Made by a program: the position numbers and the translations under genes. 64,000 nucleotides of DNA. It comes from Colias croceus. Lineage: Eukaryota > Arthropoda > Insecta > Lepidoptera > Pieridae. Shown here one piece after another: positions 35,443 to 45,400 of this stretch (the stretch's first letter is position 1; the number at the start of each line of letters is the position of its first letter). Under the pieces are notes generated by a model, which did not search any database, was not told the origin of the DNA, and saw only the letters and a program-made list of their open reading frames with translations. The stretch spans positions 1,500,501 to 1,564,500 of the forward strand of contig NC_059558.1 in assembly GCF_905220415.1 (NCBI RefSeq), given 5' to 3'.

Positions 35443-35604
35443 GCTAGCGCGCAAGAGCAACTTTTGTCTCCGCAACTATTTTGTCTCTCCCATCAACTCT
35501 AAAGGATGTTGCGTCGCTACGTGCGCGCACTTTCTTACTAGCCCATGGAGTTGATGGGAGAGACTAAATAGTTGCGGAGACAAAAGTTGCTCTTGCGCGC
35601 TAGC
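35443..35604. repeat. Long hairpin, about 58-bp arms (foldback MITE)
   Basis: GCTAGCGCGCAAGAGCAACT opens the left arm and its complement closes the right arm. Arms include TTGTCTCCGCAACTATTT and CTCTCCCATCAACTC with one or two mismatches, around a loop of about 45 bp. It is non-coding, and if transcribed would form a long stem. Confidence 0.85.
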
Positions 35605-36290
35605 TCTTACTGCGCATTTTCGTTTTTTCACAAGCTATGTAAATGTAGTTTTTAATAAGCTACTCATGGTACGACACCAGTCATTTTTTCAATATATTAT
35701 TAATAATACCGTTATAAATTAGATTCTGTCAATAGAATATCAAATGCAAGTCCTTTATAATGACTATTCTATATGAAAATACTAAAAATATTTTAACAAC
35801 TGGCAACGACATACTTAAATGGTTGAGCAATGGAAGCAATATATGTCACTTTTAATTTGACATATTGAAACAAGATGGGAAAATAAAAAACACATGTAAT
35901 CAAACAGTTTATTTATCAACAACATTAACTGCCATCTTATTATAATTGAGGTTAAGGTTTTTCAAACAAAGTTTTATTGCATTTAGGGCTGCCCTTTATT
36001 ATAAACTAAAATCTAGTGTGTAGCAGCCCTTACTTTGGTTTGAATCGCCTTAATTCTTAATAATAACTAGTCTTAGTGACAATGTACCGTAATAAATAGA
36101 TTTAAGTAACATTTTATCTCATTTACTTAATAATTTAGACAATAAATATTTTGTTACATTCTAAATGTAATGGAATGCACATTATCTTATTATCACTTAT
36201 TGTTGTTAGATTTAAGAAAATTGGTAATGTATTTATTTTACTACTTAGCAAATAAAATATTGAAAATATTTTTTATGTTTTTATTTTCAC

Positions 36291-37039
36291 ACACCTATGT
36301 CCTACATCCCTTTAACATATTTAATTTAAAGTGATGAACCATTTTGATGATGTAAGAAAATAATGTATGTAACTAACTTCGTTTAAAATTATAATAATTA
36401 TTATGAGACATCAATTAATTTCATTTCACAGAGTATATTTGAACACATTAATTTTTAAATATGAACTGTCAAAATGACATTTCACGCATAATTGGACTTC
36501 CATAGTGTTTGAATAAAGTTAAATGGGATATTAATAAATTCTTAATAATTTGAATAAAAACAAAAATATAAATTTGTGAGTTTTAACGCCTTTTTTTATT
36601 ATTGAAAGTGTAGTACAAATCAGTCTTATGGAAAATTAGTATTTCATATTATTTATAAAGAGGAAAAGGCTACAATTTAACTTTTATTTTCGAGTAACTT
36701 CTTTCAATATTGAGTAAGAATATTCTTTGGACAAGTAAATCTTATTATGCTATTTTATATCCGTTTGCAATGGTTGCATCTCAATTCATATTTCATATAG
36801 ACCTATATTAAAAATAATTAGCCGATATATAAAAAGGGACAATAAGATACTTTGATTATTGATTTAGGTTTTTTCATATAATTTAGCTCATAATACATGT
36901 AACAAAATTAATAAAATATGTACTAGAGACAAAATATCAACCCAAAATTGTGATATTTGCGTATTTTGCGACTTGCAACACTTCAATGTCACAAAAGCTT
37001 TAAATATTTTATCCTGCATACATTTATTTATTATATACT
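36291..37039. other. Intergenic DNA, nothing recognised
   Basis: AT-rich, between the convergent TINAG-like and pallidin genes. Confidence 0.45.
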
Positions 37040-37385
37040 AGCTTCCGCCCGCGACTCCGTCCGCGCGGATGTCGGTCTTCACGTGGATGGTTTATTTCTC
37101 CATTTTGAGTAACTCTGACAATGACATCTTATAAATATCTATTGGACCCAAATACGGCTAGGCCTATACGCAACGCCAACGTGTGTTCGCGGTTCTACAG
37201 AACAACGTCTATGGATAAAACTGAAAAATTAAGATTTATTTTTTTCTACGTATTTTTCCAGGATAAAAAGTATCCTATTTTACGCCCAGGATAATAAGGT
37301 ATAATTATACCAAGTCTCATCGAAATCGAACCGTTAGTTTTCACGTGATGCCTTCACATACAGACAGACAGATAAAAATTTTTTT
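37040..37385. repeat. Dispersed repeat family F
   Basis: It begins CTAGCTTCCGCCCGCGACTC and ends with a CACATACAGACAGACAGATA tract. Same style as the other LINE or SINE tails but with a different body. Confidence 0.6.
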
Positions 37386-37634
37386 TATCACATATTTGGG
37401 TTTGGTATCGATCCAGTAACACCCCCTGGTATTTATTTTTTTAATATTTTCAATGTACAGAATTGACCCTTCTACAGATTTATTATAATATGTATAGACT
37501 AGCATCTACTTTATATGGAAGAATACAAAGTAACTTCAAATTTAAACTGGTGTCCGAATTTTGAATAGACACAACATTTTATTTATACTTTTAGATTCAA
37601 TGTCGGTGTCGCTGTCATCTTGTTGAATCAGTTA

Positions 37635-37862
37635 TATGATTGAATGACTAGCGCCTTCATGGAATGACGGCATTTAATTGAATGACTAAAGGACAACTCG
37701 TCAAGTTAGTATAGTCGTTGGTTTTGATAAGAGGTTCGGTTTGGTGAGGTTCGTGTTTTTTTAATTACATAGAAATAGAAGCGGGGCTCCGTCAGAACGC
37801 CTACATTGAATGACGACATTCAATGAAGGCGCTAGTCATTCAATCAAATGACGGCGACATCT
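37635..37862. repeat. Inverted repeat element
   Basis: GATTGAATGACTAGCGCCTT near 37637 is inverted near 37830-37860 (AAGGCGCTAGTCATTCAATC). GACGGCATT and GACGACATT lie inside. Probably a small MITE; ends not resolved. Confidence 0.6.
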
Positions 37863-37892
37863 ATATTACTAGCTTACCATATAGCATATTTT

Positions 37893-38112
37893 TGAAGTGA
37901 AACTTCTTTATCGGGGTTGGAAAAAAATTTAGTGTAACATTTTTTCGTTACGCGTGACATTTTTCCGTTACGCGCCATCTTTTTCTTATCCCTACCACGC
38001 GTGATTCGACGTATTTCTGTAAAGTTGCATCAGTATAGTAAATTATTTTTTTAAAAATAAGGTCATAAAGAAGTTTCACTTCTTACGTGTGTACACTAGT
38101 ACACGCACACAT
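37893..38112. mobile_element. Palindromic MITE-like element, family H (copy 2)
   Basis: GAAGTGAAACTTCTTTAT near 37896 is inverted at about 38064-38081, followed by ACGTGTGTACACTAGTACAC. Same plan as 6511-6727. The interior repeats CGTTACGCG. Confidence 0.6.
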
Positions 38113-38135
38113 TTTTTATACACATTACTTTATTA

Positions 38136-38141
38136 TTTATT
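38136..38141 (-). terminator. Candidate polyadenylation signal of pallidin
   Basis: AATAAA on the - strand, 52 bp past the pallidin stop codon. A second copy is at 38129-38134. Confidence 0.55.
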
Positions 38142-38192
38142 ACCTACTATTTATTATGCATGGAAACCAACAAATTATACCAAAGTATGTTG

Positions 38193-38267
38193 CTAACTGC
38201 CGCTTTTCGGTTGACTGTTATTTGCTGCTCTACTTTTAGCAATTTTCTCCACATTTACCGCTCTTGT
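38193..38267 (-). CDS. Pldn: Pallidin exon 5 (C-terminus)
   Basis: Acceptor AATTGTTTCAG. It encodes TRAVNVEKIAKSRAANNSQ and a stop (TAG at 38193-38195). The tail is basic and shorter than in vertebrates. Confidence 0.85.
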   Translation of the reverse strand, partial: TRAVNVEKIAKSRAANNSQPKSGS

Positions 38268-41126
38268 CTGAAACAATTAAATGAATACTATTTCAACACA
38301 CTTATTAGCTTAAAATCAAACATTTATTTATTCAAATAGACTTAAGAAGTGCTTTCAATCGGGTATAATATTTTCCACTGTAAAGTAGTTTCTACAGAGA
38401 AGAACCAGTAAGAAATCTCTTTCAAAATTATAATATCAATTTCTAGGTCATCTAACTCACAATAATTATACTTTTTAGTCATTTTTATAATTAGTGTCAT
38501 GAAAATTACTAAATATATGTTGCTAATACAATATACTACTGAGCTGGTCTGCTGAAAACCAAAAGGCGTAAATCTTAAAATAAAACCTGATTTTTTATGT
38601 ATCTATAAGTAACAGCATACCTGTAATGCTTGGACCCTCTTGTGCAAACTAATCATTGAATTCGATATTGAATTCAGTTTCTCCTTACTCGTCGCTACAT
38701 CAGCTAGCTGAAATAAAATAAAAATCCATTAAATATAGATAATTGACGAATGACTTTTATTCCATAGATGTCACCATTAGATTAAGAAGACTGGTAGGTT
38801 TTCAATATATTGTGAGATTACAAACTTTTTAAAAATTGTAAACTGAAAAACCAATTAAAATTCAACACACTATTTTCATTAGTTCAAACCTTTGCATTTA
38901 CAATTAACACATTGTATATGTACTGGACCGCCTCCTTGGTACAGTGGTTGACGCGTGAGCGTAGAACCGAGGGGTCCTGGGTTCGATTCCCGGTGGAGAC
39001 GAATAAAAAAAAATGTCTCGGTCTGGTAGGACACAGAAGGCTGATCACATACTTGTCCATAAAGAAAATCGATCAGTGAAACAGATGTATATATTATAAT
39101 GCATCTGCCCCTTACCCCACTACGGGGACACGGGACTTCACTTTTATACTGTAGATACATTGCAAACTAACAGTGTTAAGGTGGACTTCCGACCAGCGCG
39201 GCTCTATCGCAACGGCCGCAGCGTCTAAGCCGCTGCGTCACTGTCGCAGCGGCTTAGACGCAGATTGGCTTCCGAGCAGCGCGACTCCGGCGTCAGTCAC
39301 AGTTATTAGTCCATACCTGACGGTTGTGCGGTACAGTAGGAATGAACCGAAAAATTAAAAAAATATTATTAGAATCATATAGATAGAATAAATAATATAG
39401 ATATATAGAAATAAATAATATAGAATCCTTTTTAGGCTGGTTTTTGTAGCCCGTTTCACTTAAATCGTACAAAATTGCATGTAATGTGCGTAAATATGTT
39501 ACTAACGTCCATTTTTTAGATATTCTTTCGAAAATAACTCGATAATAACCTAAAAACAACGTGCTTTTGCAGCCTGCCACGCGACAGTGCTTGCGCGAGC
39601 ATAGCACGGCCGCTACGGCCGCGCGACACTGACGCGGCGTCACTGTCGCTGCGACAGTGACGCTGCGCTCGAACGTTCCATCATACATTTCCGTACTGTA
39701 TAATACTATCGCTCTGTCGCCGCGTCACTGTCGCTGCGTTAGTGACGCCGGAGCCGCGGTGCTCGGAAGTCCACCTTTAATAATCTTATAATGACCTAGA
39801 TATATCACTCATTATAAGTAGTGAAAAACTTATTATTTTTTCTTGATAAATGTAATCTTTTCTATCAACAGAATTAGTTAATGTTATCACTACATAGTAC
39901 AAAACTACGCACTGGATTTTGATGTGATTCATTAGGTTTTAGACAAAGCGGGCGAAGCCGCGGGCGGGAAGCTAGTACTAGATAAATATAAAAATGTATC
40001 CTTATTTTTCTTAGTCACAGCATCATGGCTGTTTGGCAGGACCAATTTCGATAATTCTTATTTTGTTGTGTTCGTTTTTGTCAGGAGAAAGATCTTATTA
40101 AAGAAAAACTCGCCAAAAATGACGCAAATGCGAGAACATAACGGCCATATAAATTATAAATCTCACAGGTTTGACAATTTGGGCATAGAAAGCATAAGGT
40201 CTGAGGTCTGTCTGGTTAGTCACTATCACTAGTATAAAAAATGGAACTTTCTGCGTCCCTATTTCCATTTGTATGCTTAAATCTTTAAAACTACGCAACG
40301 GATTTTGATGCGTTTTTTTTTTTTAAAGATAGAGTGATTCAATAGGATGGTATATAATTTATTAGGTTTTAGACAAAACAGACAAAGCCGTGGCGGTAAG
40401 CTAGTACTAGATAAAATATAAATTACCAATGCATCAAGTGTTGCATCATTCTGTAAGTCTTCGAGCCGCCGTCTCTCCGATAGTAACATATTGTGTACTG
40501 CATCTTGCTTTTCTCTGAAAATTAAGTATCCAATATATTAAATTCCTATCTTTTTTTTAATTAAAAAATGCAAGATTTAAAATAAAGCTATTCTGATGTG
40601 GGATTTTGACCCTTATCTTAAACTTAGGTTATAGCAACTGCTTGGTCTTCAAACAAAAATCAGTATGTGGCATTTCATTTTTCAAGAGCGAGCGAAGAAT
40701 TTTGAAAAATTCTTTCGATGTTAGATAGCTCATTAATTATGGAGGAAGGCTATAGGGTATATACCATCACACTACTACCAACAGGAGTGGAGCCACGGGG
40801 GTGAAACCGCGCGGTTCAGCTAGTATTTCATATAGAGATTATAAAATAAGAAATGCAATAAATGCTAATTACAGATTTATTTTCAGTAATATACTTACGT
40901 TAGTTCTTTTAAATGCGTTTTGATAGTAACCAAAGGTGGTTCATATAACTCAAGCATTCCTTTAGCTAGCAACTGAACAGTTTTTAAGTCTTCCACATTT
41001 TCAGGATTAACAGTAGTTTCAACAGCGCTAGAATAAGAAAATGTTTAATTAACGTTCAATTAACCTAAATTTTCAATACAGAATATACGGAGAAATAAAT
41101 AATAGTTACCTGTCGGTAGAGGACAT
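38193..41126 (-). CDS. Pldn: Pallidin, BLOC-1 subunit 6 (complete, 131 aa)
   Basis: Five exons on the - strand (41110-41126, 40899-41027, 40427-40514, 38621-38707, 38193-38267) join in phase and give a 131-residue protein starting MSSTDS. The first half (VEDLKTVQLLAKGMLELYEP..IKTHLKELT) aligns with the conserved pallidin segment in which a QLAEGLL core precedes LQELT. The second half (DATLDAL, KLNSISNSMISLHKRVQALQ) matches the pallidin coiled coil. Pallidin works in the BLOC-1 complex for biogenesis of lysosome-related organelles such as pigment granules. The protein is shorter than the human one mainly at both ends. It is nearly all helix-forming. It shares a 1.2-kb divergent upstream region with the Barentsz homologue. 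Identification is by remembered family motifs, not a search. Confidence 0.87.
38621..38707 (-). CDS. Pldn: Pallidin exon 4 (coiled coil)
   Basis: Acceptor ATTTTATTTCAG, donor CAG|GTATGC. It encodes 29 residues from LADVATSKEKL to KRVQALQ with heptad-like hydrophobics. Phase 0 at both ends. Confidence 0.87.
38926..39146 (+). mobile_element. tRNA-derived SINE (copy 1)
   Basis: The head is tRNA-like with box A TGGTACAGTGGTTGACGCG and box B GGGTTCGATTCCC. A body with CTCGGTCTGGTAGGACACAG and CTTACCCCACTACGGGGACA follows. A second copy with target duplication is at 51799-52043. It lies within a pallidin intron. Confidence 0.85.
39176..39779. mobile_element. GC-rich MITE, PIF/Harbinger-like (TTA duplication)
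   Basis: TTA at 39176-39178 and 39777-39779 flanks inverted ends AGGTGGACTTCCGA and its complement. The interior has several GACAGTGACGC and CGCTGCGTCACTGTCGC palindromes at both sides of an AT-rich middle. The 131-aa ORF across it on the - strand has no recognisable domain. Confidence 0.8.
39893..39977. repeat. Family B repeat (truncated, inverted)
   Basis: It ends TTAGGTTTTAGACAAAGCGG, GCGAAGCCGCGGGCGGGAAG, CTAGTA. Confidence 0.7.
40228..40413. repeat. Family B repeat (inverted), next to a splice donor
   Basis: A full-length inverted copy from AAAAATGGAACTTTCTGCGT to GCGGTAAGCTAGTA. It stops about 13 bp from the pallidin exon 3 donor at 40425-40426. Confidence 0.75.
40427..40514 (-). CDS. 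Pldn: Pallidin exon 3
   Basis: Acceptor TTAATTTTCAG, donor TTG|GTAATT. It encodes EKQDAVHNMLLSERRRLEDL and QNDATLDAL, matching the middle coiled-coil segment of pallidin. Confidence 0.87.
40686..40828. repeat. Dispersed repeat family E
   Basis: It contains TTCGATGTTAGATAGCTCAT, GGAGGAAGGCTATAGGGTAT and the terminal CGCGCGGTTCAGCTAGTA. Confidence 0.65.
40899..41027 (-). CDS. Pldn: Pallidin exon 2 (conserved N-terminal block)
   Basis: Acceptor TTATTCTAG, donor AC|GTAAGT. It encodes the best-conserved stretch, including LKTVQLLAKGMLELYEP. Confidence 0.9.
41110..41126 (-). CDS. Pldn: Pallidin exon 1 (start codon)
   Basis: ATG at 41126-41124 (MSSTD plus two bases of a Ser codon), donor AG|GTAACT. 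The short first exon is assigned because it restores the frame of exon 2 and has the first ATG. Confidence 0.75.
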
Positions 41127-42359
41127 TATTGAATGTTTATATAAGGGTAATTAATATAAATACAAGTAATCTACGCAAAGATAATTATAAAAGGTATTTT
41201 GATTTATTTATTTGTGTATTTTTTCAATAATTTCAACATTTCAATAAATTATCACATTTGACATTTGATTTGAAATTTGTGATTTTATTGACAGAACACA
41301 ACGACAGATGACAGTAGAATAATTGAGTAATTGACGTTTAATTTTTTTTTTCAACAATTTATTCATAACCATGGATACAAGTCCTTCAGTCGTAGAATTG
41401 ACGTAGAGTTAAAGTGTTGCTCACTAATATTTTAAAAATTACCAATTGAAAAGTACTCAGTCTTATATTCAACGTTGTTAACTTTTATGAAATTAAAGCA
41501 GATATTGTTTGTTTATTATGCTAACAAGAAAAAAAATCAAAATTAAATTTGCACACGTTATAAGCAAGATGCTAATATTATAAACATTAGCCAATATGTA
41601 TTAGAAATACATAAAATTAATACACGTTGTGCGTGGTTTGTACCATTAAAAAAAGAATACAATAAAACACGCTAAATTGAACATTATTTTGTTCGTAACA
41701 CTTGTTAAGATAACAATAGAATTTTAAATGCTCATATTTTTGGTGATGGAAAGACGATTCTCTCTTCATACATTTCTAAATAATTTATATCTTTTACACA
41801 TATTGAAAAGGATCTTCGTATTATTAATTATGTTATTAGGTTTCCAGAAAGGAAAGACCATAATACCTTTAAACTAGTGACTAAGACGATATTCGGGCAA
41901 CATTTGAAAATTGGTGACAAAATGTCATGTAGGTTTTTTTTATCTATGCATTGAATTTTACAACTCGGACACATTCATTTAGGTTCTGTTATAATTTTCT
42001 TTATTTTAGTAAAATAATTTCAATCAATATGGTTTCAAATACCTATTAATTGTCTTAAATTTTATTTATTTTCCAGCAAATTATTTTATCGCTGAAAAGG
42101 CTATTCCTTCATGAAATGTCAATGATGCGTTAACCAAACTATTGAATTATCATAATAATCTGTGAAATGAAACTGAACATTTATGGCCGCTAGATTTCTT
42201 GTTTATTTCATTATTTGACGTTCTTTCATTTTCCGTTGACCCAGGTGGGGATCGTAAGGAAGAATCAATCTTATTAATTGACGATAAACGTTTGCATAAT
42301 AAACTGTGAAATAAAATATCAATCTGGAAGTCCTACAAGTTCAACCGGAGGGCGCCGAA
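41127..42359. promoter_or_regulatory. Divergent upstream region of pallidin and Barentsz
   Basis: The two start codons face away from each other across 1.23 kb without a recognised repeat. The region should hold both promoters and 5' UTRs. No convincing TATA box was assigned. CpG density rises toward the Barentsz first exon and first intron (about 42330-42600). Confidence 0.5.
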
Positions 42360-42449
42360 ATGACGTCCGTGGCAAGAAGGCAAGAACAGGACGATTCTTG
42401 CGATTACTCGGATGCATCGCAAGATATCGAACAAAACAATTCAGGAAAC
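42360..42449 (+). CDS. btz: Barentsz homologue exon 1
   Basis: ATG at 42360, 30 codons (MTSVARRQEQDDSCDYSDAS and ten more), donor AAC|GTGAGT. Phase 0. A different frame over the same bases is open longer but has no family signature. Confidence 0.75.
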
Positions 42450-45400
42450 GTGAGTTGGAAACACGTCTTGCAATTTATGCATTGAACTTTCGTTTTGGCG
42501 CTAAAAGTATTGCGGCCGCGTACTTTCTCCCGCGCATTCGCGTGTCGGTATGCCCATTACTTTTCGCTATATTGAGGTCAGAAACCTCTCACCGCACATT
42601 CGCTACTGTGTTTAGAATTTTTAGATAGCTAATACCACCTAATTAAGTTCATCGACGTAGGTGTTAAAGCCAGTGGTGTGAAATGCAGTTGTTAAAAGTA
42701 GCCAACCATTTTCAGGAAGGTGTACCTCAGGAGTCTGATTATGACTCCCAGGGTAGTGACTCAGAGCACTCAGACCAGGATCCAGACAAACAGGTTAGTT
42801 TATCTTCGCTTGACCCCATGTAAATACTCATTTTTTTAGCACTAAACCTCATAATGTGTGAAATTTTCATTTGCATAATTTACGGTAATCAGATAAAAAT
42901 GATTACCTATTTGTTTTTATACTAATTTTATAAATAAATATGATAAGTGTACAGATTTGTTTTTATAGTGATGATAAAATTATGATTTGAGTTGTATGGC
43001 TTCTTGTACTAATTTCATATTCGATTTCTTATAAGAAAGAGGTTTCTTATAAGAAATAACAATTTTTGGTGTTTATGTTTTTGCTGTATATAGATGTTTT
43101 GATCTACTTTCATTGCCATACTTTTGCAGTATACATAATAATTTTTAATAGAACTAACATTAAAAAATAATCAAATAAGTGAAAATGAAATGAAATGAAA
43201 AAACATTTATTTTATCAAATAAGTATAATTATGGTATTCCTTACAACAATGGATTCTAAGTCTGCATTCAATGAATATGTATTTATTTATTTTGACAATA
43301 TTATATATTAAAAATATAAAAATGAATCCCTATTTACATTGGTCACGGCATCACGTGTAAACAGGTTTACTGATTTTGATAGTAATTTTATGATATTTTT
43401 TTTTATGATATTCCTTGAAGTACAAGGATGGTTCTTATGGAGAGAAACCGTAAATATGTACCACGGGCGAAGCCAGGCCGGACTGCTAGTATTATATATA
43501 TACTATCTTTGCACACTTTATTATAAAAAATATTTTATAAAATGCTCTATATCATAAAGCATTATATGTGCCTCATAATCACTTTTATAATAAGATTATT
43601 GTTGATGTAGGCCATGACAAATTAGTGTCGTACATTTGTTCAATATAGGCAATAGATTACTAAAACAGCAGAAAATATGGCCTCATTTTGTTTTAATAAA
43701 AATATAAATAAGTTTTACGAGCTCCAATAAGGCAAAAAAATGTCTCATAAAAATTACCTTTATGCATTGATAAAAAACAATCTTATAAAGAAATACCACA
43801 TAAATAATAATTTGATACATGCATATAAAGAAATACCACATCCATACTAATATTATAAATGCGAAAGTAACTCTGTCTGCCTGTCTGTTATCACGCCTTA
43901 ACTACTGAACCAATTTGCATGAAATTTTGTATAGAGATATTTTGATACCCGAGAAAAGACATAGGCTACTTTTTACTATGCGGGTTTTTCTTTGACTGCG
44001 CGGGTGAAGCCGCGGGTGGAAAGCTAGTAAATAATAATTTGATACATGCATAAAGAAGTACCACATAAATAATAATTTTATACATGCATAATTATCACCG
44101 CATTAAAATTTACAAAATAAAAGCTTCTCCGGCAGAAATTGTTCTGCCCTTTTTCATGTTTTCTCTCCATAAGAAACTCTCTTGTGCTTTAACAAAAATG
44201 TTAAAAAATAATTATTTTTACTCCACTATACAATTCATTAAAAAAATATTAATAGCTCATTGAAAAAATATTGTACATATTATTCAAAGTCTAGCAATGA
44301 TGTGAATTACACACATCCTTAAACACAGAAAGTTGAAATATCATTAGTGAAGTAAATATAATGGAATAATAATAATAACTTTCTCTAGTTCATCTAAACT
44401 TAACATAGTAAGCCCAGAAAGTTCAGCTTTACCTTGTTTGTCCATGTGATATTATTGTCTTAAATGAAAATTTAGGCTGTTATTATACTTTACTAGCTGC
44501 GCCCGCGTGGCTCCGCTCCTGTTGGTCTTAGAGAGATGATATATAGACAGACTTCCTCGATAAATGGGCTATCTAGCACCGAAAGATTTTTTCAAATCGG
44601 ACCCTCAGTTCCTGAGATTAGCGCGTTCAAATAAACAAAGAAACAAACTCTTCAGCTTTATAATATTAGTATAGAATATAGATAAAACAATTATTAACTT
44701 CATCTTACATCGCCTTATTTAGATGTAATGGGTTATTATAAGCAGAGACAATGACAGTGATGTAATGTTATATGCAGCTAATTAATTCAATTGTATGTTT
44801 GTTTGTCCAAATGAAGCTTTGACTTATCGCATTTCTTAGAAGACTCTATACATAGTACTATCTTTACTACTACAAACTTTATATAAAAGTAGTCTTTTAT
44901 AAAAAGTTTGTTATACATCTATACATATAATAAAATCGTAGGAAAGTCAAAACTGTACATTGAATATTTTTTTAAAAGAATACCTGGGCCGTGATCTATA
45001 ATCGATATAGAAGCCAAAAACATAGTTTTTAGAATTTTTGTCTGTTTGTCTGTTTGTCTGTTTGTCTGTTTGTCTGTTTGTCTGTATGTTTGTCCGAGCT
45101 AATCTCGAAAAGTACTGCATAGATTGACTTCAAATTTTGCATGAATATTACTAACAGGTCGGGTGAGGCTATAGGCTACATATTATCAAGCTATCACCTA
45201 CGGGGGAGGAGCTGTGAACCTTTATTTTTCTTACGTATTCCGTGTATTACGACAGCGTACAATCTAAAGACTCATGTTTAAATGTTGGTTTCGAGTAAGC
45301 CATGCTATTATCTAGCTTTACAAAATAAAAACTATGTCATTTACGTAATTTGGGCAGAGAAACAGTTTAATGAATTTAGTAGTATAAAGACAAATTAGAA

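Larger units (their letters stand above)
34440..36290 (+). other. Swim: 3' UTR and downstream DNA of the TINAG-like gene
   Basis: AATAAA occurs at 34664-34669 (230 bp after the stop) and again at 36251-36256, so a short and a long 3' UTR are both possible. The later one would include the perfect-looking hairpin at 35443-35604. Confidence 0.5.

Noticed and set aside
39293..39688. 131-codon - strand ORF
   Set aside because: Lies across a GC-rich MITE and its AT-rich centre; no domain.
42278..42628. 116-codon ORF overlapping Barentsz exon 1
   Set aside because: It runs through the exon 1 donor into the intron in a different frame. The ATG at 42360 gives a phase-consistent acidic N-terminus instead.
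45043..45092. CRISPR-like regular repeat
   Set aside because: It is a plain (TGTTTGTC)n microsatellite without spacers, in a eukaryotic genome.
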